In this document: positions 16,439-24,640 of the stretch, piece by piece
How the letters are laid out: each line of letters begins with the position of its first letter
Position numbering within the stretch: the first letter of the stretch is position 1
Source: Tsuneonella aeria
GTDB lineage: Bacteria; Pseudomonadota; Alphaproteobacteria; Sphingomonadales; Sphingomonadaceae
NCBI RefSeq assembly: GCF_009827495.1
Contig: NZ_WTZA01000001.1
Coordinates: 1,934,001 to 1,998,000, forward strand
Reading direction: 5' to 3'
DNA: 64,000 nt
The notes under the pieces: model-generated
Told to the model about the DNA's origin: nothing
Seen by the model: only the letters and a program-made list of their open reading frames with translations
The model's database searches: none
Position numbers and translations under genes: made by a program

Positions 16439-17665
16439 ATGAAGCCTGCCCGTGCCCTGATGGTCCTGATGCCGTTCGCCGCACTGGCGGCCTGGTGGCA
16501 CACCGCGCCGGCCGGTGCGCAGGTCGCGGAGGCAAATCCTGACGCGGCCGAACTGCGCGACGCGCTGGTCCGGGCCCAGGCCCAGTCCCGCAGCGCCGCG
16601 GTGCGCGCCGCGCGGCTGGAGGCCAGCGCGCAAGGGGTGGAGGCCGCCGCAGACAGTACCGCACGGGAGGCAGCAGCGCTCGCCGCCCGCATCCAGCAGT
16701 CCGAAGCCGGGGTGGCAGCGGCCGAAGCGCGAATGGGTATCGCCCGCCGCGAAAGATTGGCGCTCGACCGCCGGTTGGCGGAGCGCCGGACCCCGCTGGT
16801 GCGCCTCACCGCCGGGCTCCAGAGGCTCGCGCGCCGTCCGCTGGCGGTTGCCATCCTGCGCCCCGGATCGCTGCGCGACACCGTCTATTTGCGGGCCATG
16901 CTGGATGCGAGCTTGCCCGAAGTGCGCCGCCGCACCGCCGCGGTGCGCGCCGAGCTCGCGCGGGCGCGCCAGATCGAAGCCGATGCCGAGCGGGCCGCGC
17001 TCGCCCTGGCGGAGGAAAGGCGGCGCCTCGCCGCGCGCAGGCAGGAGCTTGCCGCGCTCGAATCGCGCCAGCGGCTCGCCTCCCGCGCAGCCAGCGGCGC
17101 CGCGGCGCGCGAGGCGGAGCGGGCGCTCGCGTTGGGGGAACAGGCGCGCGACCTCGATTCGCTGGCGGCCGAGCTCGACCGCGCAGGGTCTCTGCGGCGC
17201 GAACTCGCTGCACTCCCCGGACCCACCCTGCGGCCATCGGGAGGAGCAGGCATCCGCGCGCCCGAAGCCGCGCTGCCGGTTTCTCGGCCCGCGACGCTCG
17301 CGTACCAGCTGCCGGTGGCGGGACGCATCGTCAGCGGTTTCGGCATGCGGGACGACAGCGGCAGCCGCACGCGCGGCATCGCGCTGGCTGGCGCCCAGGG
17401 CGCGCAAGTCGTTGCGCCGGCCGCGGGGCGGGTGGCCTTTGCCGGCCCCTTTCGCGGGTTTGACCGGATCGTGATCATCGAGCACGCAGGCGGTTACACC
17501 AGCCTGGTCACCGGCCTCGCCCGGGTGGACGTGGCGGTGGGTGAAACGCTCGTGGGAGGGGCGCCGCTCGGCGTGGCGGGGGCAGGCACGGCCCGCGGCG
17601 CCGTCATCGGCCTGGAGCTGCGCAAGGATGGCACGCCGGTCAATCCCGCACTCCTGCTCCGCTAA
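16439..17665 (+). CDS. EnvC-like murein hydrolase activator with degenerate LytM domain
   Basis: A 408-residue exported protein. A signal peptide (MKPARALMVLMPFAALAAWW to about residue 27, GAQ) is followed by a long Ala/Arg/Glu-rich coiled coil (about 28-250) and a C-terminal M23-like domain starting LPVAGRIVSGFG. The zinc ligands are missing: the place of HxxxD reads TRGIALAG and the place of HxH reads VIGLELRKDG. Such degenerate LytM proteins, typified by EnvC, do not cut peptidoglycan but activate amidases at the division site. It starts 20 bases after rlmH and lies 86 bases ahead of the S41 protease gene, a pairing common in this class. Confidence 0.88.
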   Translation: MKPARALMVLMPFAALAAWWHTAPAGAQVAEANPDAAELRDALVRAQAQSRSAAVRAARLEASAQGVEAAADSTAREAAALAARIQQSEAGVAAAEARMGIARRERLALDRRLAERRTPLVRLTAGLQRLARRPLAVAILRPGSLRDTVYLRAMLDASLPEVRRRTAAVRAELARARQIEADAERAALALAEERRRLAARRQELAALESRQRLASRAASGAAAREAERALALGEQARDLDSLAAELDRAGSLRRELAALPGPTLRPSGGAGIRAPEAALPVSRPATLAYQLPVAGRIVSGFGMRDDSGSRTRGIALAGAQGAQVVAPAAGRVAFAGPFRGFDRIVIIEHAGGYTSLVTGLARVDVAVGETLVGGAPLGVAGAGTARGAVIGLELRKDGTPVNPALLLR

Positions 17666-17751
17666 GCCTCATCTGGCGTTAACAGCGCGCGCGCGATAAG
17701 GTCGGTCGATCGTTCCGCAGACCCCCGATCGCCGTATCGCAGGAAGCCGCC

Positions 17752-19089
17752 ATGAATTTCGCCGCTCTCGTCCGTTCCGCCGCGCTGGTCAGCGCGGTCG
17801 CGCTGCTGCCCGCGACGACCGCCGGGCTTGCCCAGGTCGATGGCCGGGCCGGGCCGGAGTTCGCCAAGCTGTTCGCGGTCTACCAGCGGATCAAGGCGAG
17901 CTATGTCGAGCCGGTCGACGACGACAAGCTGATCCGCGGAGCGATCGACGGCATGCTCGCCAGCCTCGATCCGCACTCCGGATATCTCGACGGCGGCGAT
18001 CTCCAACGCCTGGAGACGATGATCGACGGGAATTATTCCGGCCTCGGCCTCTCGGTGGTGATGGAAGACGGGGCGGTGAAGGTCATCAGCCCGTTCAAGG
18101 GCAGTCCGGCAGACAAGGTGGGCATCAAGGCGGGCGATTATATCACCCACCTCGACGGAAAGCTGGTTTACGGGGGCGAGCTTGACGATGCCGTGGCGCA
18201 GATGCGCGGCGTCGCCGGCAGCACCATCCGCCTGACGATCTTCCGCACCGGCCGGGAAGAACCGTTCGACGTCACCGTCACCCGCGGCGTGATCGAGCTG
18301 GAACCGGTGACGCACAAGCTGGAAGCCGGCGGCATCGGCACGATTTCGGTCAACGAATTCAGCCGCGACGTGGGCTCCGACGTGTTCGCCGCCTACAACG
18401 ACCTGAAGCGCGAAGCCGGCGGGCGGCTGAACGGCCTTGTGCTCGACCTGCGGCAGAACCCGGGCGGTTCGCTCGACGAGGCTGTTGCCCTGTCGGACTT
18501 GTTCCTGGAAAAAGGGCAGATCGTGTCGCAGCGCGGGCGCGCTCGCGGCGAATCGATCGTCTACAATGCCGAAAGCGTGTTCAAGGGCGACATGGCCAAG
18601 GGCGTCCCGATCATCGTGCTGATCGATGCTGGGTCGGCTTCCGCCAGCGAGATCGTCGCCGGCGCGCTCAAGGACCAGAACCGCGCGGTGGTGATGGGCG
18701 AACGCAGCTTCGGCAAGGGCAGCGTGCAGACGCTCCTCCCGCTCGGCCAGACCGCCGCGCTCAAGCTCACTACGGCGCGCTATTTCACCCCGTCGGGCCA
18801 TTCCGTGCAGGAAGGCGGCATCACGCCCGACATCCAGGTGCCGCAGCTGTCCGATCCGGACCTCGCCAAGCGTGAGAAATTCCGCCTGCGCGAATCCGAC
18901 CTGCGCGGGCATCTCGTCAACGAAGCCGCTCTCAAGGACGAGGAACTGGAAAAGGACCGCAAGGACGATCCGCGCTTCCAGCAGACTGCCGAACAGCTGA
19001 AGGCGAAGGGCATCGAGGATTTCCAGCTAAGCTATGCGCTGGATACCCTGCGGCGCACCACCCCCAGCGCGATGGCGCGCGCCAAGTGA
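17752..19089 (+). CDS. C-terminal processing peptidase, S41 family (CtpA-like)
   Basis: A 445-residue periplasmic protease: signal peptide ending near residue 27 (AGLAQ), an N-terminal helical part, a PDZ domain (about 95-175) with GLGLSVVMEDG, and the S41 catalytic core. The serine/lysine dyad is S297 in GSASASE and K322 in RSFGKGSVQT, 25 residues apart as in the E. coli Tsp protease. It cleaves C-termini of periplasmic or membrane proteins, often wall enzymes and lipoproteins. It follows the EnvC-like gene, and the two may be co-transcribed. The last 60 residues are charged (KDEELEKDRKDD). Confidence 0.95.
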   Translation: MNFAALVRSAALVSAVALLPATTAGLAQVDGRAGPEFAKLFAVYQRIKASYVEPVDDDKLIRGAIDGMLASLDPHSGYLDGGDLQRLETMIDGNYSGLGLSVVMEDGAVKVISPFKGSPADKVGIKAGDYITHLDGKLVYGGELDDAVAQMRGVAGSTIRLTIFRTGREEPFDVTVTRGVIELEPVTHKLEAGGIGTISVNEFSRDVGSDVFAAYNDLKREAGGRLNGLVLDLRQNPGGSLDEAVALSDLFLEKGQIVSQRGRARGESIVYNAESVFKGDMAKGVPIIVLIDAGSASASEIVAGALKDQNRAVVMGERSFGKGSVQTLLPLGQTAALKLTTARYFTPSGHSVQEGGITPDIQVPQLSDPDLAKREKFRLRESDLRGHLVNEAALKDEELEKDRKDDPRFQQTAEQLKAKGIEDFQLSYALDTLRRTTPSAMARAK

Positions 19090-19105
19090 CGGCCGCACCG
19101 CGCAG

Positions 19106-19576
19106 ATGACGCCGCCATCCCCGTCGACCTTGCTGGCCCAGCGGCTGGCCCTTGCCGTGCCCGCCCTGCTGCTGGGCGGTGCGTACGTGTCCCAATACGG
19201 TTTCGGGCTTCCTCCGTGCGAGATGTGCTGGTGGCAGCGCTACCCGCACTTCGCAGCGGTCGGCCTGGCGCTCCTATCGACCGTGGCGCAGCCGAGACGG
19301 CTGTGGATCGCACTCGCCGCGATTGCCATCCTGGTGTCGGGCGGAATCGGGGCATTTCACGCGGGCGTCGAATACGGCTGGTGGGAGGGCCTGACCGCCT
19401 GCAGCACGGTCTCCCTCGGCGGCGGCGATCCGCTCGATGCGATCATGAATGCGCCGCTGGTGCGTTGCGACGAAACACCGTGGAGCCTCATGGGCATCTC
19501 GCTCGCCGGGTGGAATTTCCTCATCTCGGCGGTGGCCGGGATCGCCATACTCCTGTTGTTGAGGCGCAAGGCATGA
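19106..19576 (+). CDS. Disulfide bond formation protein DsbB family
   Basis: A 156-residue membrane protein with four predicted helices. The first periplasmic loop holds C38-x-x-C41 (PCEMCWWQRYPH, the DsbB signature) and the second holds C99 and C121, matching the two redox pairs of DsbB. It reoxidises a DsbA-type thiol oxidase and passes electrons to ubiquinone in the inner membrane. The ATG at 19106 is chosen since the first helix starts just after it; an upstream start in the same frame would run into the S41 gene. The stop overlaps the start of coq7 (ATGA). The link with ubiquinone synthesis may be functional, as DsbB needs quinone. Confidence 0.92.
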   Translation: MTPPSPSTLLAQRLALAVPALLLGGAYVSQYGFGLPPCEMCWWQRYPHFAAVGLALLSTVAQPRRLWIALAAIAILVSGGIGAFHAGVEYGWWEGLTACSTVSLGGGDPLDAIMNAPLVRCDETPWSLMGISLAGWNFLISAVAGIAILLLLRRKA

Positions 19577-20091
19577 CGACCGACCGCAAACGGATGGTTC
19601 GCGTGGACCAGGCAGGCGAATACGGCGCCACCCGCATCTACGCCGGGCAGTTGGCGGTCATGGGCAACCGCGCACCGCATTCCGGCGAGATTGCCGCGAT
19701 GGCACGGCAGGAGGCGGACCATCATGCCCGCTTCAACGCCCTGATGGCCGCGCGCGGGGTGCGGCCGACGGCACTGCAGCCGGTCTGGTCCGCCGCGGGC
19801 TTCGCGCTTGGCGCCGCGACGGCGCTGATCGGTCCGGAAGCCGCGATGGCCTGTACCGCCGCCGTCGAGGAGGAGATCGACCGCCATTATTCGGCGCAGC
19901 TCGACGAGCTGGAGAAATCCGGCGACGATCCCGAGCTTGCCGCGATGATCTCCGAATTTCGCGAGGACGAGCGCGAGCACAAGGCGGCGGCGCTGGCCGC
20001 CGGTGCGGAGCGCGCACCCGCTTACCCATTGCTGTCGGGCGCAATCCGGCTCGGCTGCCGCATCGCCATCCGCCTGTCGGAAAAGGTGTGA
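19573..20091 (+). CDS. coq7: Demethoxyubiquinone hydroxylase Coq7
   Basis: A 172-residue Coq7 (UbiF-replacing, di-iron) enzyme. The iron ligands appear in two repeats: E15 in QAGEYGATRIYAGQ with EADHH, and EEEIDRHY with EDEREHK. It hydroxylates demethoxyubiquinone in ubiquinone synthesis at the membrane. It overlaps dsbB by four bases (ATGA), so the two are translationally coupled. Coq7 rather than UbiF is the usual form in alphaproteobacteria. Confidence 0.95.
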   Translation: MTTDRKRMVRVDQAGEYGATRIYAGQLAVMGNRAPHSGEIAAMARQEADHHARFNALMAARGVRPTALQPVWSAAGFALGAATALIGPEAAMACTAAVEEEIDRHYSAQLDELEKSGDDPELAAMISEFREDEREHKAAALAAGAERAPAYPLLSGAIRLGCRIAIRLSEKV

Positions 20092-20178
20092 GGGAACCGG
20101 CCGCGCCACTGGTGCGCTTCAGCAGGTGTTCAGTGCCGCACGCCCCTATTCGGGCGCACATTGCCAAGGATTGATCCC

Positions 20179-20757
20179 ATGACCCGCCGTTTCATCGTGC
20201 TGCCCCTGCTGGCTCTCGCCGCCCTTGCCGCGCCGGCGACGGCACAGGATGCCGGTGGCGACAAGGTCCGCATGGTGATCGTCTACGGCGACGACGCGGT
20301 TGCCGCACCGCAGGGTGACGAGATCGTCGTGGTCGCGCGCCTGCCGGAGGCCGACCGCTATCGCATTCCCGAAGTGCTCCGCTTCAGCGACGATCCGGCC
20401 AACATGGCGTGGGCGCGGCGGGTCGAAAAGCTCGACATGCTGGGCAGTTTCGGCACGATGTCCTGCTCGCCTGCCGGGGCTGGCGGCTTCACCGGCTGCA
20501 CGCAGCAGTTGATCAATGCCGCCTTCGCCGACCGGCGCGACGGTGCGGAAGCGCGCTTCAGCGACCTCATCGCAGCCGCGCGCGCCGAACGCCTATCGAC
20601 CATCGATGCCGATGCAGCGGAAACCCAGGCCCGCGTCGAGAGCTTGGAAAAGCAGTACATGGAGCGGCTCGAAAAGGAGCGCGAGGCTGCGGTGCCCGGT
20701 GAAACCGCGCCGTCCGGAGCAGACGCGTCTACACTCGCGCAGCCGCCCGAGGATTGA
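20179..20757 (+). CDS. Secreted protein of unknown function
   Basis: A 192-residue exported protein; I do not recognise a family. A signal peptide (RR, hydrophobic core, cleavage after ATAQ, about residue 23) leads to a mature part with VVVARLPEADRYRIPEVLRF, two cysteines in GTMSCSP and GGFTGCTQQ that could form a disulfide, and an acidic coiled-coil end (about 140-170). AAGGA lies eight bases before the ATG at 20179, which fixes the start; an upstream in-frame TTG has no such site. It stands between coq7 and the polysaccharide locus. A periplasmic location is predicted; nothing more can be said. Confidence 0.8.
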   Translation: MTRRFIVLPLLALAALAAPATAQDAGGDKVRMVIVYGDDAVAAPQGDEIVVVARLPEADRYRIPEVLRFSDDPANMAWARRVEKLDMLGSFGTMSCSPAGAGGFTGCTQQLINAAFADRRDGAEARFSDLIAAARAERLSTIDADAAETQARVESLEKQYMERLEKEREAAVPGETAPSGADASTLAQPPED

Positions 20758-20833
20758 CGCCGCGCCGCCTGGGGTCAATGCCGCGTAGCGCCGGCCATTG
20801 CCAGCCAGTTGTGCGGACCCTAGTCCGCCCGCC

Positions 20834-22024
20834 ATGACAGTTCCGATCAAGATTCTTATCGTGTTCGGCACCAGGCCCGAAGCGATCAAATGCTTCCCGC
20901 TGGTTCACGCGCTCGACGCCGACCCGCACTTCGATGGACGCGTATGCGTATCCGGGCAGCACCGCGAAATGCTGGACCAGGTGCTCCAGATAGCTGGGAT
21001 CGTCCCGCATCACGATCTCGATCTTATGCGTCCCGACCAGACGCTCGATTCGCTGAGCGCGAGCCTGCTCACGGGCATCGGCCGAGTCCTCGATAGCGAG
21101 AAGCCCGACTGGGTAGTGGTTCAGGGCGATACAGCAACCGCAATGGCCGGGGCGCTCGCCGCATACTACCGGAAAATCCCAGTCGCTCACGTCGAAGCAG
21201 GCCTGCGCAGCGGCAACATCCACCACCCGTGGCCCGAAGAAGTGAACCGCAAGATTATCGGCAGTTTCGCTTCGCTGCACTTCGCGCCGACCGAGACGGC
21301 TGCTGCAGCACTCCGGAGGGAGAACGTGGATCCCGCGATCATCCATACGACCGGCAATACGGTAATCGACGCGCTGCACTGGGTGACCGCCCGGATCGCC
21401 CAGGAGCCGCAGTTAGCGGCAGGCTTGCGAGAAATCGAGCAACGCTTCGCCGGCAAGCGCATCGTCGGCATGACGAGCCACCGGCGGGAGAATTTGGGCG
21501 AGGGCATGGAAGCGATCGCCTCGGCAGTTCGCCGTCTTGCCGACCGTCCCGATGTGGCCGTCATCTTCCCCGTCCATCTCAATCCCAACGTGCGTGCCGT
21601 GATGAACCAACGGCTAGCGGGTCTCGATAACGTCGCGCTCATCGAACCGCTCGATTACCCGCACTTCGCGCGTCTGCTCGCGATCAGCACCCTGATGCTG
21701 ACCGACAGCGGCGGGGTGCAGGAAGAAGCGCCCGCGCTCGGCAAGCCGGTGCTCGTGATGCGCGAGACGAGCGAGCGCCCCGAGGGCGTCGAAGCGGGAA
21801 CGGCGAAGCTGGTGGGTACCGATGCCGATCGGATCGTGGTCGAGACCGTCCGCCTGCTCGACGATCCGGCGGCCTACGAGGCGATGGCGCGCGCCCACAA
21901 CCCATTCGGCGACGGCCATTCCGCCACTCGCATCGTCAAACTGCTGGCTGCGCGTTTAGGGAGAAGCTCAATCGCGCCCAAAGCTGATGTATTCGAAGCC
22001 GACGGCGCAAATGACGGGGCATAG
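20834..22024 (+). CDS. wecB: UDP-N-acetylglucosamine 2-epimerase, non-hydrolysing
   Basis: A 396-residue WecB: FGTRPEAIKCFPLVHAL at the start, SGQHREM, VQGDTATAMAGALAAYY, HVEAGLRSG, TSHRRENLG, and LTDSGGVQEEAPALGKPVLVMRETSERPEG near the end. It turns UDP-GlcNAc into UDP-ManNAc. The family homology stops near LLAARLG; the last 18 codons run into the antisense strand of a decayed UDP-glucose dehydrogenase fragment (21968-22140), which supplies the C-terminal tail and stop. The ATG at 20834 is chosen over one 36 bases upstream because family homology starts there. Its likely partner is the dehydrogenase at 25659, giving an N-acetyl-uronic acid. Confidence 0.93.
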   Translation: MTVPIKILIVFGTRPEAIKCFPLVHALDADPHFDGRVCVSGQHREMLDQVLQIAGIVPHHDLDLMRPDQTLDSLSASLLTGIGRVLDSEKPDWVVVQGDTATAMAGALAAYYRKIPVAHVEAGLRSGNIHHPWPEEVNRKIIGSFASLHFAPTETAAAALRRENVDPAIIHTTGNTVIDALHWVTARIAQEPQLAAGLREIEQRFAGKRIVGMTSHRRENLGEGMEAIASAVRRLADRPDVAVIFPVHLNPNVRAVMNQRLAGLDNVALIEPLDYPHFARLLAISTLMLTDSGGVQEEAPALGKPVLVMRETSERPEGVEAGTAKLVGTDADRIVVETVRLLDDPAAYEAMARAHNPFGDGHSATRIVKLLAARLGRSSIAPKADVFEADGANDGA

Positions 22025-22140
22025 TTTGTGCGCAGATCGACCAGTACCGGGCCATTGGCTAGATTCTTGATGCGCTCGAAGTCCAGCGCGCGAAACGCGT
22101 CCCATTCGGCGACGAGAGCTGCGGCATCGGTCTCGCGACC
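21968..22140 (-). pseudogene. Remnant of a second UDP-glucose 6-dehydrogenase (C-terminal end)
   Basis: On the minus strand this stretch reads like the last 55-60 codons of a UDP-glucose dehydrogenase. It gives TDAAALVAEWDAFRALDFER and then IKNLANGPVLVDLR, to be compared with ADAVAIVTEWDAFRALDFNR and VKELAKAPVLVDLR in the intact gene at 23288-24598. After one frameshift it ends AVGFEYISFGRD-stop, like AAGFAYSSIGRD-stop. A 20-base block (22085-22104) is identical to 23409-23428. Upstream of 22140 the similarity stops. The fragment overlaps the 3' end of wecB in antisense. It is clearly a dead copy, diverged from its neighbour, left by duplication, recombination or replacement within the locus. 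Confidence 0.85.
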
Positions 22141-22172
22141 GCAATATTAACTTTGGCTGAACCCGTATGCTG

Positions 22173-22225
22173 GCTCACTCCTCAGTCGCCAGGCGCGACA
22201 GGGTCGAGCCCTCTTCTGAGTGAGC
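22173..22225. repeat. 8-bp inverted repeat in the wecB-galE gap
   Basis: GCTCACTC (22173-22180) and GAGTGAGC (22218-22225) are exact complements separated by 37 bases, between the convergent wecB and galE genes and beside the dehydrogenase remnant. It could be a weak transcription stop for either gene, or debris from the rearrangement that created the remnant. The remaining bases of the gap show nothing else. Confidence 0.3.
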
Positions 22226-22230
22226 GCCGA

Positions 22231-23256
22231 TTACGCTTGCTCAACCCTGATCTCGCTCAATCGCTCTTCCCATGCCAGCGCGTCGCGGACGATGGTATCC
22301 AGGTCGTCGTAGCGCGGCACCCATGGTAGAGTCTGGAGAATACGCGCGTTGTCGGACACCAGGCGGGCCGGGTCGCCCGCGCGGCGCGGCTCCAGCCTGC
22401 GCTCGATGGAGCAGTTGGTGACGCGGTCGACCGCGTCGAGCACGTCCATCACCGAAAAGCCCCGGCCATAACCGCAGTTCATCTGCAGCGAACGCGTCGG
22501 TTCGGCGATCAGTGCCGAAAGCGCATCGACATGTGCGGCGGCGAGATCCGAGACATGGATATAATCGCGCACACCCGTTCCGTCGGGGGTGTGGAAATCG
22601 GTCCCGAATACCGAGACGCGATCGCGCTTGCCCAGCGCCGCCTCGACCGCGACCTTGATGAGATGCGTGGCGCCAGCGGTGGACTGGCCGGTGCGGCCCT
22701 GCGGATCGGCGCCCGCGACGTTGAAATAGCGCAGCGCGCAGTAGTTGATCGGGTGAGCGAACGCGGTGTCGGCGAGCATGCGCTCGGTCATGAGCTTGGA
22801 CCAGCCATAAGGGTTGATCGGGACCTGCGGGCAGTCCTCGTTCACCCGATCCACATCGGGCACGCCATAGATCGCCGCGGTGCTGGAAAAGATGAAATGC
22901 GGCACGCCCGCGGTCACCGCCGCCTCGATCAGCGCGCGGCTCTTGGCGGTGTTGTTGTGATAGTACTTGAGCGGGTTCTCGACCGATTCAGGCACCACGA
23001 TCGATCCGGCGAAGTGCATCACCGCTCGGGTACCTTGCGCGGCGAAAATCCGTGCCAACAGCGCCGTATTCTCGATATCGCCTTCGAAAAATGGCACGTT
23101 CTCGGGCACCGCGAAGCGAAAGCCCGTGGAAAGATTGTCGATCACCGCAACGGGGTGCCCCGCCTCGCGTAAGGCGAGTACGGCGTGACTGCCGATATAG
23201 CCGGCACCCCCGGTGACGAGGACCGGGCAGGCGGCGGGTTCGAAAACGTTGGCCAT
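22231..23256 (-). CDS. galE: UDP-glucose 4-epimerase
   Basis: A 341-residue short-chain-dehydrogenase-type epimerase. The NAD motif GGAGYIGSH is at 16-24, the catalytic Y150-x-x-x-K154 in PYGWSKLM, and STAAIYG supplies the serine/threonine. GSIVVPESVENPLKYYHNN is specific to GalE. It interconverts UDP-glucose and UDP-galactose for the polysaccharide. The ATG at 23256 matches the family; the frame runs on upstream into the ugd gene without homology. It lies 31 bases downstream of ugd on the same strand, so the two are probably co-transcribed. Confidence 0.95.
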   Translation of the reverse strand: MANVFEPAACPVLVTGGAGYIGSHAVLALREAGHPVAVIDNLSTGFRFAVPENVPFFEGDIENTALLARIFAAQGTRAVMHFAGSIVVPESVENPLKYYHNNTAKSRALIEAAVTAGVPHFIFSSTAAIYGVPDVDRVNEDCPQVPINPYGWSKLMTERMLADTAFAHPINYCALRYFNVAGADPQGRTGQSTAGATHLIKVAVEAALGKRDRVSVFGTDFHTPDGTGVRDYIHVSDLAAAHVDALSALIAEPTRSLQMNCGYGRGFSVMDVLDAVDRVTNCSIERRLEPRRAGDPARLVSDNARILQTLPWVPRYDDLDTIVRDALAWEERLSEIRVEQA

Positions 23257-23287
23257 CTTTCCTATTTTTCTGCGATGAGGCCGCGCG

Positions 23288-24598
23288 CTAGTCGCGCCCG
23301 ATGCTGCTATAGGCGAAGCCGGCAGCGCGCACCTCTTCCGGGCGATATATGTTGCGCAAGTCCACCAGCACCGGCGCCTTGGCCAGTTCCTTGACGCGAT
23401 TGAAATCGAGCGCGCGAAACGCGTCCCACTCGGTGACGATCGCAACCGCATCGGCATCCCGGATCGCGTCGTATGGGCTGGTGCACATTTCCACCAGGGG
23501 CATCAGCGGGCGGGCCTGTTCCATTCCTTCGGGATCGTAGGCCGCGACTGTCACGCCGGCATCGGTGAGCGTCTGGGCAATGGCGATTGCGGGGCTGTCG
23601 CGCATGTCGTCGGTGTTCGGCTTGAAGGTCAGGCCCAGCAAGGCGACCTTCTTCCCCCGCGCGCCCTCGAGCCCGCCGATCGTATCGAGGACCTTGCGGC
23701 CCATCGCGCGCTTGCGGCTTTCATTGACCGCGACCACCGCCTCGACGATTCGCACCGGGCTGGCGTAATCCTCGGCGGTCTTGAGCAGCGCGAGCGTGTC
23801 CTTGGGAAAGCAGCTGCCGCCATAGCCGGGGCCGGCGTGGAGGAACTTGGGGCAGATGCGGTTGTCCATGCCGATCCCGCGGCTCACGTCCTGTACGTTG
23901 GCGCCCACTTTCTCGCACAGATCGGCCATCTCGTTGATGAAGGTGATCTTGGTCGCGAGGAAGGCGTTGGCGGCGTACTTGATCAGTTCGCTCGACCTGC
24001 GGCTGACGAACAGCATCGGCGATTCATTGAGGAACAGCGGGCGGTAAACCTGGCGCATCACCTCGCGCCCGAATTCGTCCTCGGCGCCGATGACGATGCG
24101 GTCGGGCCTCTTGAAGTCCCCGATGGCGGCGCCCTCGCGCAGGAACTCGGGGTTGGAGACGACCGACACGCGGTGCCGGGAGCCGGTCTCCGAGATAATG
24201 CGCTCGACTTCATCGCCAGTCCCGACCGGGACGGTCGATTTCGTCACCACGACGGTGTCCTGCTCGAGGTTCTCGCGCACTTCGCGCGCGACCGCGTAGA
24301 CAAACGACAGATCCGCATGGCCGTCACCACGCCGGCTCGGCGTACCGACGGCTACGAACACGGCAGCCGCGCCGCGGATGCCTTCGGCGAGGTCGGTGGT
24401 GAACGAAAGCCGGCCGGCCTTGACGTTGGTTTCGACCAGCGCTTCGAGACCGGGCTCGAAGATCGGCATTACCCCGGCCTCGAGCAGATCGATCTTCGAG
24501 GCATCCTTGTCGATGCACACAACCTCGTGGCCGAAGTCGGCGAAGCAGGCGCCGGAAACCAGACCGACATAACCTGAACCCACCATCGCGATCTTCAT
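23288..24598 (-). CDS. ugd: UDP-glucose 6-dehydrogenase
   Basis: A 436-residue enzyme with the N-terminal NAD fold GSGYVGLVSGACFADFGHEV, STVPVGTGD, PEFLREGAAIGDF, and the catalytic cysteine C263 in GYGGSCFPKDT; the C-terminal domain contains GLTFKPNTDDMRDSP. It oxidises UDP-glucose twice to UDP-glucuronate. Downstream users in the locus are the UDP-GlcA 4-epimerase (24641) and the UDP-GlcA decarboxylase (47726). A decayed relative of its C-terminal end lies at 21968-22140. This is the only intact copy in the window. Confidence 0.96.
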   Translation of the reverse strand: MKIAMVGSGYVGLVSGACFADFGHEVVCIDKDASKIDLLEAGVMPIFEPGLEALVETNVKAGRLSFTTDLAEGIRGAAAVFVAVGTPSRRGDGHADLSFVYAVAREVRENLEQDTVVVTKSTVPVGTGDEVERIISETGSRHRVSVVSNPEFLREGAAIGDFKRPDRIVIGAEDEFGREVMRQVYRPLFLNESPMLFVSRRSSELIKYAANAFLATKITFINEMADLCEKVGANVQDVSRGIGMDNRICPKFLHAGPGYGGSCFPKDTLALLKTAEDYASPVRIVEAVVAVNESRKRAMGRKVLDTIGGLEGARGKKVALLGLTFKPNTDDMRDSPAIAIAQTLTDAGVTVAAYDPEGMEQARPLMPLVEMCTSPYDAIRDADAVAIVTEWDAFRALDFNRVKELAKAPVLVDLRNIYRPEEVRAAGFAYSSIGRD

Positions 24599-24640
24599 TA
24601 CACCCTCTTTATCTTGGTTGTTCCTGCGCCGACCAAATGA

